From Medicago truncatula (lineage: Eukaryota > Streptophyta > Magnoliopsida > Fabales > Fabaceae): 64,000 bases of DNA. Below the pieces are notes generated by a model. It was not told the DNA's origin. It worked only from the letters and a program-made list of their open reading frames with translations, and searched no databases. This document shows, in pieces, positions 1-12,175 of this stretch. Made by a program: the position numbers and the translations under genes. The stretch's first letter is position 1; each line of letters begins with the position of its first letter. The DNA lies in NCBI RefSeq assembly GCF_003473485.1, contig NC_053042.1, forward strand, positions 55,577,762-55,641,761. Reading direction: 5' to 3'.

Positions 1-1228
1 CTTGCCCTTCTTTTTTCCCGGTGTGGTATCAGGTGTCTCGCTGTTTGGGTTGGGAGTTTGTGATGCCTCTTGGGCTAGTCCAGCAGTTTCAGGCCTTTAC
101 GGGTTTAGGTGGGGGGACGAGAGTTAGGTTAGGTTTGCTTCTTGTTTGGCATGCTGTTATCTGGACCATTTGGACGACCCGAAATGACCTTATCTTTGTT
201 GTTGGTGTTCTCCGTGAGGAGCCAGTGGTGGATAGAATTAAACTCTTAGCTTGGAAGTGGTTCCTGACTAAGTGCCCTGCTAGTTCCTGTTCTCTCTATG
301 AGTGGGAGGTGCAGCCCGTCCTGTGTTTGAATCGGTAGGGTTTTGTGATGGTGGGTGTTCCTGGGGCTGCTTGCGGGGTTGGGTGGGGTTGTATCTCCCC
401 TTCCTTCCTAGTGTGGCTTCCGGGGTTTTCTTGTTGTTCTTTGTTTCTTGCATGTGTCGATGATCTTGTTGTTGTGCTTAGCTCTTGGCTTTTGGTGCTC
501 TGTTATTCTGTTTCTTTTGGTGTTGCCTCCTTTTGGGGTTTTCCGGTGTGTTTTTGGCTCCGTATGTGGGCCCGGAGGTGTATATTTTGGTGGTGTTTTG
601 TGGGGTGCCGCTTGGTGCCTCCTTTTCTGTATATTGGTGTAAACGTTTTCTTTTATTTTATATATATATATTTGCCATTCATGTATACTCTTCCTCTCCC
701 TCTCCAACAAGTCGGCCCTAATTTTCTCTCTCTAGGTTTTCTCTTCTCGTTTCTTCATTGGGGGTGGTTTTGGGTCAATTCTTGACCTAAAATCACCCCT
801 CTTCATCTTTTTCTCTCTATTTCAATCTAAATAAGTGACTTTCACATAGATCTAGCTTTTTTCTTTGTGATTTCATCATCTAAGTGTGGTGGTTTGTTGT
901 TCGTCGTCTTGTGCGACGTTGTTTGCTTTTCCGTCTTCTTGCGGTGTTCATTTTATTCTTATTGAAAGATCGATTATTCAATCAAATATTTGAACGTCAA
1001 CGTTGCAGATCCGGAGGCCATGGATATTCCGGTGACTTTAATTTTATCATATATTTTTGTAGGCATTATGTCGTTATATGCTATTAACTTGGATGCTGTG
1101 AGTTTGTTCGCAGATTCATCCTTTACGTTTTTAGCGGTGTTGAAGGATGTAATCTCTCAATTTGAATGAATGAATATCATTCTATTTTTGTCAAAAAAAA
1201 TATATATTTGCCATTCAAAAAAAAAAAA
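1..1228 (+). mobile_element. LINE (non-LTR retrotransposon) 3' end, cut by the window edge
   Basis: A frame open from the window edge ends at a TAG at 336-338. Its residues match the C-terminal region after reverse transcriptase in plant LINEs: a WHAVIWTIWTTRND stretch, then a V..IK...W.W pattern. Family knowledge assigns this to the zf-RVT tail of ORF2. A non-coding tail rich in T and G follows and ends in a poly(A) run at about 1217-1228. The tail is interrupted by a separate retroposon at 682-1200. Only the last 110 or so codons are in the window, so activity cannot be judged. Confidence 0.75.
682..1200 (+). mobile_element. Short retroposon nested in the LINE tail
   Basis: The segment ends in an A-run at 1193-1200 and is flanked by a perfect 17-bp direct repeat, TATATATTTGCCATTCA, at 665-681 and 1201-1217. 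This is the signature of target-primed reverse transcription. A diverged copy lies in reverse orientation at about 45461-45980, so it is a repeat family. No long reading frame is evident. It may be a 5'-truncated LINE or a SINE-like non-autonomous element. Confidence 0.7.
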
Positions 1229-2295
1229 CTAGTGTCACACAGTAGTAAATACTAAACCTTCAATTTAGTGACTTGAAAGCACCTTAGCGACTTGTCTGTA
1301 CACAACATAGACTTTCGAATTTTCATACTTTTTAGAGAGTACTTATAAAATGTTAGCAACTATTTATGATTTTTATATACTTTAATTTAGTGTTTAAGTG
1401 GGAGAAAAGATGCTTGAAGGATTTAAGTAGAGGTTCTCCTTAATTATTATGCTCGTCTCATTTTCAATATCAATATTGTTATGGACTCTTAATTTGATCA
1501 TTATATTGTGCTTTGAATTTTCTGTAATTTTGTTTCACAACACAGTAAAATTCTTTGAATTTCAAATTTTCACCTTCATGATATCAATTAGAATACCTCT
1601 GTTTCAAATTATTTTCGGACCACGGCAATTGTTATGCGCACACTTACATTCAGAAATAAAGTATGCCAACTGCCAAGGTGGCACAAAAAGAGAGGAATTA
1701 TTCTTGTTTAATTTGTCTTAAAAATCTTAGTGCAACTTTTAGGTGGTAATAATGGCTCAATTCCAAAACTCATATCATTAATATATTTCATGGTTAGTCT
1801 TGTCGTATTAGTAAGCATTGAAATGTATGATTATCCTTCGTATCATGCTACTTTAACACTCATTGTGCTTCATAATTCATTCTTTACTCATAAAACACCA
1901 AATTTATATACGTAACATTTTAATTGATTGAGTTAAGTGGAAACATTCTTTTAGAAATTTATTTGTACGACTTTTATCAGATTACATTAAAGACTAATGG
2001 TTCCGTCGTTTATTCTTTGGCGTGTCATATGCCAATGCATTTCCTGTTTTGCATTCAATATCATGAACTTTTTGTTTTAATTTCAACCAAAGTATTTCAA
2101 AAAGTTTAGCTCCCAAAAAAGAAAAGAGACTATCATGATTCTAAGGTTTAAAACTAGATCAAGGAGAAAATGAGACTATCATCTTAGCTAAAATGGAAAC
2201 ATTTATAACTATAAATAACTAAATTGAATTTTTTAAATTTTTTAACTCAAAATTTTGTGGTCTCAAACTCTATCAGAGGAATCATAAAACAAAAT
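1229..2295. other. Intergenic, no gene seen
   Basis: AT-rich DNA. The short open frames here show no recognisable domain or gene-like context, and I see no repeat with clear ends. Confidence 0.6.
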
Positions 2296-2702
2296 GGGAG
2301 TTTCTACGGTACACCTCACAAATTGAGGTGTACAGATACTCTGCTTCATAAATTTATAAATTAATGATCATTTTATGAGATAAGTTGTTATTTGTCATTA
2401 TTTATATTTTAGAAAACATCATCTCATGAGAAAAAACATCATTTCATTGTTTATATGAATTATATTAAATTTTTAACATTTTCTCATAAAAAATAATCAA
2501 TATTCTTCATTATGAGCAATAAAAATTCAAAAAAATAAATTTTATTTCATTGACGCTTTTGGTAAATAAGATTTAATTATTATTATAATTGTCAATGATA
2601 GAAAATAATTATTTTTTCTTCAAAAAATAATCAATTTAATTATTAATTTAATGTTTTATGTACCGGTACACTCAAAATGTTGGATGTACCATAGAATTTG
2701 CC
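2296..2702. mobile_element. Mutator-type MITE with 9-bp target duplication
   Basis: Imperfect terminal inverted repeats: the left end carries TTCTACGGTACACC, and the reverse complement of the right end reads TTCTATGGTACATCC. A second inner inverted block contains GTGTAC. The element is flanked by a perfect 9-bp direct repeat, AAACAAAAT, at 2287-2295 and 2703-2711. It is about 407 bp, AT-rich and non-coding. A 9-bp duplication points to Mutator-like transposase. Confidence 0.7.
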
Positions 2703-3648
2703 AAACAAAATATAGCCTAGAAAATTATCCATATCCCTATTTATTTAGAGATGAAATAGGGTCTTCCGATTGACGATATACAAGACATAGTGTTTTAATA
2801 AACATAGCAGATGATGATATGTGAATATGGATACCACAAATACCCACCTCCACCAAGTTAATAATGCTCATTTATTTTAACAATTGATAAATCCATAGAT
2901 GTCCAAGGATACATATAAAAATATAGATTTCATTTTATCCCCTGCCAATAGAGAGAAAGAAACTATTGATATTTTTTTGTTAAGGAAAACTATTGATATT
3001 AAATAACAGAGAAATATAAACCCTTGAATTTGTGCGAATAGTTGATGTTATGAAAAATGAATGAAAAAATAGTTTAAGGGTGCGATTTGAAACACATGAA
3101 AAACATAAGTGAGAAAGATGATTTATTCTCGAAATCATAATATATTTCTTTTAGATCCTATTAAGATAAGTAGGTTATTTTTCCTCGAAAAAAAACAAAG
3201 ATAAGTAGGTTATTTGCATGTGTGTTTGGAGAGCTTATTAGTTTTTTTCGTATAATTATATGTTTTTTCCATAGATTATTTTGGAGAGTTTATGGTAATA
3301 AGTTGAAGATAGCTTATATAGATGTCAAATGCTTATGTCAATAGACAACAACAAATGAATCAATAAAAACGGATTTTTTATTTTTTTTTTTAAGAGGAAT
3401 ATAAACAGGTTCTTTATTTTTTTTTGGTAAAGGCAAAAGATTATTCTAGTTGATATTGAAACCATATCAGTTTGTATGCAATGTCATATCTTAGTAACCT
3501 TCATCACTCACTCTAGGTAAAAACAATAAAAGGAATTACTTATTTATTCCGCCAATTGGAAGAAAGTTTTCCTTCTAAACTACTATCTCACAATAAGAAC
3601 TTTTCTTTCAATATCAAGCTTCTCGATCATTTGAGTTCTTAAGTCAAA
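2703..3648. other. Intergenic, no gene seen
   Basis: AT-rich spacer between the MITE and the 3' end of the F-box pseudogene. It contains T-runs and no coding sequence I can support. Confidence 0.6.
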
Positions 3649-4761
3649 TCAAACTAGTTCTTCGTCTTTTTTTGTGAAGAATATTTTGCCATTTTCCATT
3701 CTAAAAGGACGTTCAACGCAAGATAATGGCCCAACAAGGAAAAGTTTGATCCATGATTCCTTCACACTTAGTTCACCCAAAATTGAAATATTAAAAGTAG
3801 TCATTTGTACGTGATATGAGATCAAGGCAATGGATTCATTTAACACCACCAAGTATAAGCATCCTTTATCAGAGCTATCAATTATGTCTGAGGATATGGG
3901 TGTGGTAAAGAATACCTCATTGCTCAAGTCAAACGACACCAATTTGATTCATTTTTAGAGTTCAAATGATATATAATACACCACCAATGACACATTCCAT
4001 TCATGTAAACTTTGGCTTTATCGGTCACCCCATAAGATGTAGACATAACGATGTCAAATTTTCTCCAAGAATTACTTCTTAAGCTATATATCTCCCAAAA
4101 GGGTTCCAAAGATGTATCTCCTAATGGCACATAACCGCTGTGTGGAAACAACTGTGGAGGTGTAGATAAGACATGACTAATCATCTTATAGTCATATGTA
4201 ATCGGATCATATCCAAATCCATCATGACCAAATGAGTCAAAATTAATCACATCACCGCTAACATTTGCAGCAAACGGTTGAAACTTAGCGGAGCTGTGAG
4301 GAATGACCTTGAATTCATCTGTAGTTGGATTCCATAATGCAACTCTTATATCAATTTTAACAATTGACACAAATAAAGTCATTAATACCGCCTAAATTTA
4401 AAATATTGAAATGGTGCAAACGATAGCGAGTTTCAGTTTCTTCTTGGAATGGATTTGGTAAATTTAATTTGGCTTTATTTTCAAATCTCTCGCCGGAAAA
4501 AGAGAGATGCATTGTGATAACAAGAACTGTTGTTAGATAGAAAATAGTCACGACCATGTTCATGAAACGAGGATTTTCGAATAAGAGTGACCATGATTTA
4601 CATACACATCCAAATCGCTTTAAAGATTGAAGAGGTAGTTTTGATAGAATCGAGAAGACAATATCATCGTGTATCTTTTCATTTGTGGTAGTCGCATATT
4701 TCTTCTCCATCTCCGATGCCCTATGAGGAAGAGACGAGCTTTGATTGCACTTGCACATCAT
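3649..4761 (-). pseudogene. F-box protein with F-box-associated domain, two frameshifts
   Basis: Read on the minus strand, three frames line up end to end as one F-box/FBA protein of about 360 residues. The first frame (4761 to about 4360) has the F-box: DIVFSILSKLPLQSLKRFGC then VCKSW. The second (4382-3924) has the FBA hallmark RVALWNPTTDEFKVIP. The third (3942-3649) has VSFDLSNEVFF and ends at a TAG. One-base slips are needed near 4360-4375 and near 3935-3945. Intact family members would recruit substrates to SCF ubiquitin ligases through SKP1. The breaks suggest a recent pseudogene, since the domain pattern is otherwise well kept; two assembly errors are the alternative. Confidence 0.8.
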
Positions 4762-7700
4762 TGAATTTTGGTGTACTTTAAATAAATAGAAACACGCAAA
4801 TGTAACAGCTTCCGCGTTATAAATAGATTCTTAATGTCCTCTTATAACAATAATCACTCAAATTATGGATTATTTGGAGAACCAATTCATATCCATATCA
4901 CCAATAGTTAGGAATCATCCTCTTGATTTGAACTGTCAAATTAAAATTAGATGAATACCTCAATACCTAGAGTTTCATTTTGTATGGAATACAACATTCA
5001 ATTATTTAATATCATTTCACTTTTCTAGATTTAATTATTTTAAAGTTAATTTAATTCTTGAATTAATTTTTTCCTACATGAGAACCGCTATCCATCAAAA
5101 CTCAAGCCACCTAAGAATTTTCTTAAAATTAAGTGTAATATGTGTTTAGACTTTGATAAATCAATTCAAAAATACAGAATCAACTACTCCCTCTCTTTCT
5201 GGTAAAAAATCAAAACTACTCCCTCTTTTTTTAGAGAATAAGAAAAAAGTTGAATGAGCAAGAAGTTTGTAGTACAAAAATTAAGCTATGAAGTATGGTG
5301 TTGTCGTTTTTATCATTCTGTCCGGGCCATAATTCTACTGAAAAACACTTTAATTCTTCCAATGTTGAACTCTCATGGATTGTACGGGCCATGATTTTTC
5401 TTGTGCATCTAAGCCTCACACTACATACTATATTTTTCTTGAAGATAATCAGTACATTTTGTTGAACAATTATTGAAATTACAATTTTTCTCGATCGAGA
5501 GTCAAACTTTGATTTGATTTGTCATGTTGCGAGAGTCTAATTTTTATGTAATACATGAACATGCGCATAATATTATATATGAAATATGATTGTGGAAGAA
5601 AGAAACATGTTTGTGTATGCATTATGCACCCTTCCATACTTTTGTTTGTGTCTCATACGTAAATATATTGTCCTTTACCCAACTGCCCTACACATCACGC
5701 GTGCGTGCTTTAACCACACCAAATATATATTTGCCACAATCATTTGTTGTTACTACAGAGAGATTACGATAGCCATTTTAGAATGGGGTATTTTAGAAAC
5801 ATTGCATTATTAGGTAGTAGCTAGATGAGAGAAGGTAGCATTTTCTAAATAAATAAACACTGATTTAAAGAAGATCACCTTTTTAATACCTCAATTTGGT
5901 GGGTGACTCCTTCACCATTTAAAGATTCCTATTAAAAAGGCTAACATTATTATAATAACAATATTCCATAATATTCTCATTAAAAACTCCTAAGTCTTTT
6001 CACTTTTGAAGCTTCACGCTATTCAAGGTACCCTATTGGATTATACACTGAAAGAGATTTGTGATAGTGAAAAAGGATGAGAAAGATGGAGATTTCATTC
6101 ATCTTTAGTCTTTTATTTTAGGCAGAAGCCAAAACCTGCAAAGCTGGCGCATATCCTACTCAATAAATAAATAATCAAGTTCCTTCCAATTCCCTCTTTA
6201 TTAAAATCAAAAGAAGAACACTGATTTGTATGTATGTATTGCATGAAACCATATAAAATTCATACATGCATTAATTCATATGTACTCAACAAATGAATCA
6301 ATCCATTCAAATGGAATTATCATTTTTTTAATTTCCCTACTTTATGAAAATCATTGATTGGAAAAGTTAAGCCAGCTTCCACAACTAATAATCATCCTTT
6401 CCTCTTGTTGGGTCGTAAAGGAAACCTAAAACATCATGGAATTATCACGTGTACCGTATGTTTGGTATCACGGTAGTTATCTTTGAATTACGACAGCCAA
6501 CCATGATTATTCAAAAGCTACAATTTGTAGCTTCTTCAAAATAATAGTGGATCACCGTGATTCTGGCATACTCATCGTGATATCATACATACATATAGGC
6601 TAAGAGCAATAAACAACTAAGTTTCACCCAACAAATTTGTTCAAAATTTTAAAACATTTATATTTGAGTCTTTTCACAACACTCATAATTTGTTAAATGT
6701 TATGTGATTATAATTTACCTGTTTTTCCTCGACCAATATATTGAATAACATTATCTTTTACAAGATCTAATTTTGTACGATATACAATTTTATATATGGA
6801 AATGCTAACGAGTTTTCTAATTGTAATCCTTAAGAACTTTATATAGTAAGTTTGGTCAATATAAACATGCAGTCCGTATTCAAGTTGATTTCTTGAAATA
6901 TGCCCAGAGATCATATAGGAAGAAAAGAAACTTATTAAAGAATGGTCATTAGTCTAAATGTTTTTCTAATTTGGTGAATGCGTATATTCCACTCTACATA
7001 TTGTTTCTTCTTTTCTGATCACACTAGGAAACTCCTTGCAACTTTAATAATACCGTATACAATCAAATACAATGGAATACCAAATGTCATACTCCATTAT
7101 CTTCAATTCCCTACAAAACTGTATCACTAATCCTCCTTTCTCTTCCTTCCCATTAACCAGATCAAATTGGCATGACCATAAAAGTCACAAACGGGTCCCT
7201 CCATTTATAGGACACCAATTCTCTTAAACTGTAAAAGTAAAACCATGTCATAAGTTGATTACATTATGAGTAATTTGGCTATTGAGCAATTCAATTGTAC
7301 ACTCTATATCTATAAGTAGCCAACAGGTAAAAAAAATAGAAAGTAGAAAAAGACAAAATAAGCACAACACAATTATCACTACACAAAATCAAAAGTTAAG
7401 AGCATGATTTATTTACCTCATCAAATCTCTTAACAAAATTTTATGCACCACCAACTATCTTTCCATCTTGCTGGAAATCACCACCCCTTATCAGGTATAA
7501 CTCCACACAAAAAAGATGCATGGGCTTTTCCACTGTGACGTTTAGCATGGGGAGATTGTGATCTTTCCCCATCTTTGGTCAATTTAATATGAGCTTTTGA
7601 TTTAATATTAACAAATACCAATGGATAGGATAGTTCTAAAACTTTACCTGAAATTTGGATGAATATTACTAATAAAGTATTAATGTAATTTCTTTTTAAA

Positions 7701-8066
7701 TTGTACCAAGTCACCTATCTTTTATATGTTCATATATTTGGAACGAATAAAAATCTATGCAATTTATATTTCTAAAAAAAAAACTATGTTATTTGTTTTC
7801 CAAAAGCAAATTTAAATATTATTTTTTTACTTTCATAAAAAAAAAAAAAAAAACTCGACTTGTTTATTATATACCCACATGTTGTCTATAATTTATAATT
7901 CACTAGTAACTTTTTTGAAATTGTTAAATCAATTGTTGTAATGCGTTCAAACTCTGACTCTTTACTTTTGTTGATTAGTATCTAATAATTATTGTTATTT
8001 AATTTATTTATAAAAAATAAATATATTTACGTTAACAAAATTGTAGTTCAGTTTTAATTAGTAACA
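4762..8066. other. Intergenic, one foldback MITE, otherwise nothing
   Basis: No convincing gene. At 5181-5235 there are two CTCCCTCT blocks that may be Stowaway end relics. A foldback element sits at 6462-6586. A 78-codon minus-strand frame at 7478-7714 has no family I recognise. Confidence 0.55.
6462..6586. mobile_element. Foldback MITE of about 125 bp
   Basis: The two arms pair along nearly their whole length: GGTATCACGGTAG on the left against GATATCACGATGAG from the right arm reversed. They meet at the near-perfect centre AAGCTACAATTTGTAGCTT. A similar GAAAGCTACTATTTGTAGCTT centre occurs near 53531 inside the prolyl oligopeptidase gene, consistent with a dispersed family. No target duplication was assigned. 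Confidence 0.55.
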
Positions 8067-8364
8067 AGGCCGGCCTAAGGGCCAAGCCACCCAAGCAAGG
8101 GCTTTAGGCCTCAAAATTTTAGGTTAAAAAAAGTTTTGAAAATAAGTCAATTTAGCTATAAATATATAATATGACATACTAATAATCAATATTTATCTAG
8201 CTTACCTGGTCAATTTTAACACCTCAAATCCTTTTGGTCTTAAGTTCAAATATTGAATTCAAAAGAACTTGATTTATTATGCTTTTAATAAGCATTTTTT
8301 TTTAATTTCAAAAGACCTAATTATAAAATTTGCTTTAGGCCTCTTAACATTTAGGTCGGCCCTT
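8067..8364. mobile_element. MITE with 10-bp target duplication
   Basis: It begins AGGCCGGCCTAAGGGCC and ends TTAGGTCGGCCCTT, giving short GC-rich terminal inverted repeats around an AT-rich core. A perfect 10-bp direct repeat, ATTAGTAACA, flanks it at 8057-8066 and 8365-8374. The subterminal GCTTTAGGCCTC block occurs near both ends in direct orientation. It is non-coding, 298 bp, and probably mobilised by a Mutator- or hAT-type transposase. Confidence 0.7.
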
Positions 8365-8855
8365 ATTAGTAACATTAAAATTTGATTGTAATGGCAATAA
8401 GAAAAACACGAGAGGGTAACAAAAAATATTAATCATAAAGGAATAAGAAAAACAATATGGATCATGTTTTTAAATCAGGGTATGAATTGGAATATAGCAA
8501 AATTGGTTGTACAAATAATATAATAGATAAGACAAAATTAATCTAAGATGGAGAAATTTTTTCATTACCCATGCTAAAACCGCCCTTTTCCACTCACTCT
8601 CTCGTATACTACTTGGATAAAAATCAATTCCAAATACTAAACTACAAACTACAAAAACTCCCCCACATTCAATTATTTCCAGTTTCCACAGTATGAACCT
8701 TTTTCTCCCTACACAGTCCCAAAACCAAACCAAATAAAACCCTCCACAACACACACGTTCCCAACATAAAACCTATACTTCTCAAGCACAACATTTAAAC
8801 ACCAATATCCTATACTTGTCTCCTATCCTTAAATTTTGCACCAATACAACCAACC
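8365..8855. promoter_or_regulatory. Upstream region of the aspartic protease gene
   Basis: AT-rich DNA leading to the ATG at 8856. The last 150 bases are rich in C, A and T, as in plant 5' leaders. The start lies in the context ACCATGG. No single TATA element stands out. Confidence 0.35.
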
Positions 8856-10316
8856 ATGGTATTTGTTTTGTTTCTTCTATCATTGCTCTTTCTCACTACC
8901 TCAACTTCCATTCCAACCTCATCACATTCACATAACCATTCATACCCTCATTTCCAACGCATCAACGTGAAACAAACCATTGCAGAAACAAAGCTAAATT
9001 TGAAGCCTTTTCATACAACCAAACAACCCCAAGAAAACAAAAAATCCAACGCTGAGTCCATGAGTGAAAAATCAGACGCAGTATCAGGAAAACACAAACT
9101 GAAGCTACTTCACAGAGATAAAATTTCTGCCTTTAACATTTCCGGTGATCATCTCAGCCGTTTCAATGCACGAATGGAGAGAGATTCCAAAAGGGTCACC
9201 GCCGTTGTGCGGCAAATCGCCGGTGGCGTCGGGTACGAAACAGAGGAGTTCGGGTCGGGTGTGGTTTCTGGTATGGAGCAAGGAAGTGGAGAGTATTTCG
9301 TAAGAATAGGAGTTGGAAGTCCACCAAAAAACCAATACGTGGTTGTTGATTCGGGTAGTGACATTATTTGGGTCCAGTGTCAACCATGTACCCAATGTTA
9401 TCACCAATCCGACCCGGTTTTTAACCCGGAGGATTCTTCATCTTATGCTGGTGTGTCTTGCGGTTCCACCGTATGTAGCCGTGTGGAGAATGCTGGGTGT
9501 CATGAAGGGAGGTGCCGTTATGAGGTTTCTTATGGGGATGGGTCTTATACTAAAGGGACACTTGCCCTTGAGACTATTACATTGGGAGGAACTGTGATCC
9601 GAAACGTGGCTATCGGGTGTGGGCATAGGAATCAGGGTATGTTTGTTGGAGCAGCTGGGTTGTTGGGTCTTGGGAGTGGGCCCATGTCTTTTGTGGGCCA
9701 ATTGGGTGGTCAGACGGGTGGTACATTTAGTTATTGTTTAGTGAGTCGGGGCACTGAATCGTCTGGGTCGCTAGAATTTGGACGTGAATCGGTGCCAGTG
9801 GGTGCTTCATGGGTTTCCCTGATTCATAATCCACGGGCTCCGAGTTTTTATTATATCGGGCTTTCGGGTCTTGGAGTTGGGGGGTTGAGGGTACCTATAT
9901 CAGAGGATATTTTCCGGTTAAATGAATTGGGTGAGGGAGGGGTGGTCATGGACACCGGCACTGCCGTGACGAGGTTGCCTGCAGCGGCTTACAATGCATT
10001 TCGAGATGCATTTGTTGCTCAGACGACAAACTTACCCAAAACGTCAGGAGTATCCATATTTGACACATGTTATGATTTAAACGGGTTTGTGACGGTTCGG
10101 GTTCCAACCATATCATTTTATTTCTTGGGTGGGCCTATATTGACCCTTCCAGCTAGGAACTTCTTAATTCCAGTGGATAGTGTGGGAACTTTTTGCTTTG
10201 CATTTGCTCCTTCTTCTTCAGGACTTTCCATCATAGGAAACATCCAGCAAGAAGGGATTGAAATTTCAGTGGATGGAGCTAATGGATATATAGGATTTGG
10301 ACCCAATATATGTTAA
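8856..10316 (+). CDS. Pepsin-type aspartic protease (family A1), ASPG2-like
   Basis: Intronless frame of 486 residues. Residues 1 to about 20 form a hydrophobic signal peptide, followed by a Ser/Asn/Lys-rich propeptide. The first catalytic motif is VVDSGSDIIWVQC with Asp165; the second is MDTGTAVTRLP with Asp366. Cys-rich spacing after the first motif (CQPCTQCYHQSDPVF) and the C-terminal IIGNIQQEG block are those of plant atypical (CND41/nodulin-41-like) proteases. From memory it follows Arabidopsis ASPG2 (At3g20015) closely through the mature domain. Family members are secreted or vacuolar endopeptidases; the substrate here is unknown. The start is the first ATG of the frame and sits directly before the signal peptide. 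The stop is followed by an AT-rich 3' region. Confidence 0.92.
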   Translation: MVFVLFLLSLLFLTTSTSIPTSSHSHNHSYPHFQRINVKQTIAETKLNLKPFHTTKQPQENKKSNAESMSEKSDAVSGKHKLKLLHRDKISAFNISGDHLSRFNARMERDSKRVTAVVRQIAGGVGYETEEFGSGVVSGMEQGSGEYFVRIGVGSPPKNQYVVVDSGSDIIWVQCQPCTQCYHQSDPVFNPEDSSSYAGVSCGSTVCSRVENAGCHEGRCRYEVSYGDGSYTKGTLALETITLGGTVIRNVAIGCGHRNQGMFVGAAGLLGLGSGPMSFVGQLGGQTGGTFSYCLVSRGTESSGSLEFGRESVPVGASWVSLIHNPRAPSFYYIGLSGLGVGGLRVPISEDIFRLNELGEGGVVMDTGTAVTRLPAAAYNAFRDAFVAQTTNLPKTSGVSIFDTCYDLNGFVTVRVPTISFYFLGGPILTLPARNFLIPVDSVGTFCFAFAPSSSGLSIIGNIQQEGIEISVDGANGYIGFGPNIC

Positions 10317-12175
10317 GTTATGTGTGTGAGTTACTGTAAGCGTGTGTATATTATCAACCTTCTAAGTTTTGTCAGTGTTAGTAATGTAACATAATAATCG
10401 TACTATATAGGATAAATGGAATAATAATCAAGTCACATATGTGGTCATGAAATATTAATAGTATAATCCCTCTTTTGATTAGCTGCTAAAAGAACATGTA
10501 AAGTAAATCATGTGAAACTAGTAGTTTTATTGAGTTTTTGTGCAAAAGTGGTGCATTCTAAGTGTGTACTTAAGCTAAAGGAAAATATTTATATAATGAT
10601 GACACTCAACTGAACATGGTCAAAAGAATCATGGAAAAGGTTATTTGATCTGTTGGGCACAAGGGTAATCTTTATATGTTGTAAAGAGTGATGAGGAGGA
10701 TCCTTTTACTCAATATGAAGAAGGGTAGAAAGAAATGATTTGGTCTCTCTATGTACTGATGACTGGACATTGCCCTCAACCTTTTCTTTTCTTTGTTACT
10801 TTTTTCTTTCTTTCACATAAACAGATTCCACTCCCTTCCCTTCACTCTTCACTTTCTACTCGTGTGTGAAAGCTGCTGCAGAAATTGAATCATTAGGCAA
10901 AGGGAGGGAGCCACCACTATTATGAACATGTGAGACCATTGTTTTGTTTGGGGCAATGCTCTGCCTTTGTTGGTTGGGACCTCACGTTGGAGTGCAACCA
11001 TTTGCTTTTCATCTTTTTGAGAGATGTGAGATTAAGAAAAATCACTGTTCACATTCACATGTATGTGCTGATGTGCATTTCAGTATATATGGTGGTAATT
11101 TGAGCAGTTAAAATGATACTTTGTTTTTTATTGCCATGGCTTTGTAAGCACTTTATATAGGCCCACCAAAAAGGAACACTTTTGTTGGTGAAAAATGGTG
11201 TAAGGATAGAAATCATGCATTTGTGGGTACGCTTTCATCAGAAACAATGTCATGTAGGATATACTTTGCATTTTTTTTTAACAAAAATTTAGATTGGCAA
11301 AGTGTAGTTTTTGTCAAAATTATAGTAGCACACAAACTAACCTTTAACAAAAACATGCATGTGCGCTTGAAAATCGTCAACATAGGAACCTACTTTTTCC
11401 ACCCCAAAATCATTTTGAAAGTACGCATTCAAAAAGTTTTTTTTTTAAAAAAAAAGTAAAAATGTCATCCAGACGTAAACTTTCAAACAAAATTAGGGTT
11501 CTTGTCCTATCCAAAAATACACTTGTGGCAATTTTTAAGATATGTGGGGGTGGACAAAGTTGTTTTCTAAATAAACCTATAACACTTGTTTCGTAGACCA
11601 AATGTTTAATATCCGAGTTTTATATAATTCTAGTTCACAGTCTGCAACAATGAAGGGATTTTATCTCAAATTTACATTCAGTCAAGAAAAACTAAAAACC
11701 ATTAATCAATTTAAATCACATATAGAAGAATGTTTTATAGAAACCTATGGGTTTGTTGTTCTAAAATATGAACTCATTGAAGTCGCCAAATTTCACCAGC
11801 TCCACATTATGATCAATAATTTGAAACGGTACACCTTAACAATCTATCATTGGCTCATTGCTTTCCATGCAGAGAATATAATAAAGAAAATTTGTACACT
11901 GTAAAAGAAGAAAGTACATAAACCAAGGTAATATCATCCTAAACCATATAATTCGATTAGCATATTTACAGCTTTAAGCTACCTAGCAGTTGGGAAGACA
12001 AAAATGTCCTTGTGGGCTTCAAAACAAAGAAATTACTACATGGATCAATCAACCCTCACCAGCCAACCAAAAAATAGCCATACACCTTCATAACTCCAGA
12101 GCCATCGAAAGCTAAATGTGAAGTGCTACCATCATCCATACCAATGTTGATCTGAAATACAATAGTAACAAGGAT
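10317..12175. other. Convergent intergenic spacer
   Basis: Holds the 3' region of the protease gene (A-rich to about 10520) and, on the other strand, the 3' region of the SNF2 gene below 12176. The block 10740-11000 is less AT-rich than its surroundings and contains pyrimidine runs, but I find no frame or known RNA in it. Open frames near 11602 are not gene-like. Confidence 0.5.

Noticed and set aside
7478..7714. 78-codon minus-strand frame ending GVIPDKGW
   Set aside because: No recognisable family, no leader or splice context; cannot be supported as a gene.
9105..9701. Minus-strand frames within the protease gene
   Set aside because: Shadows of the GC-richer coding strand.
10740..11050. 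Possible microRNA precursor in the less AT-rich spacer
   Set aside because: No known mature sequence recognised and no clear hairpin found by eye.
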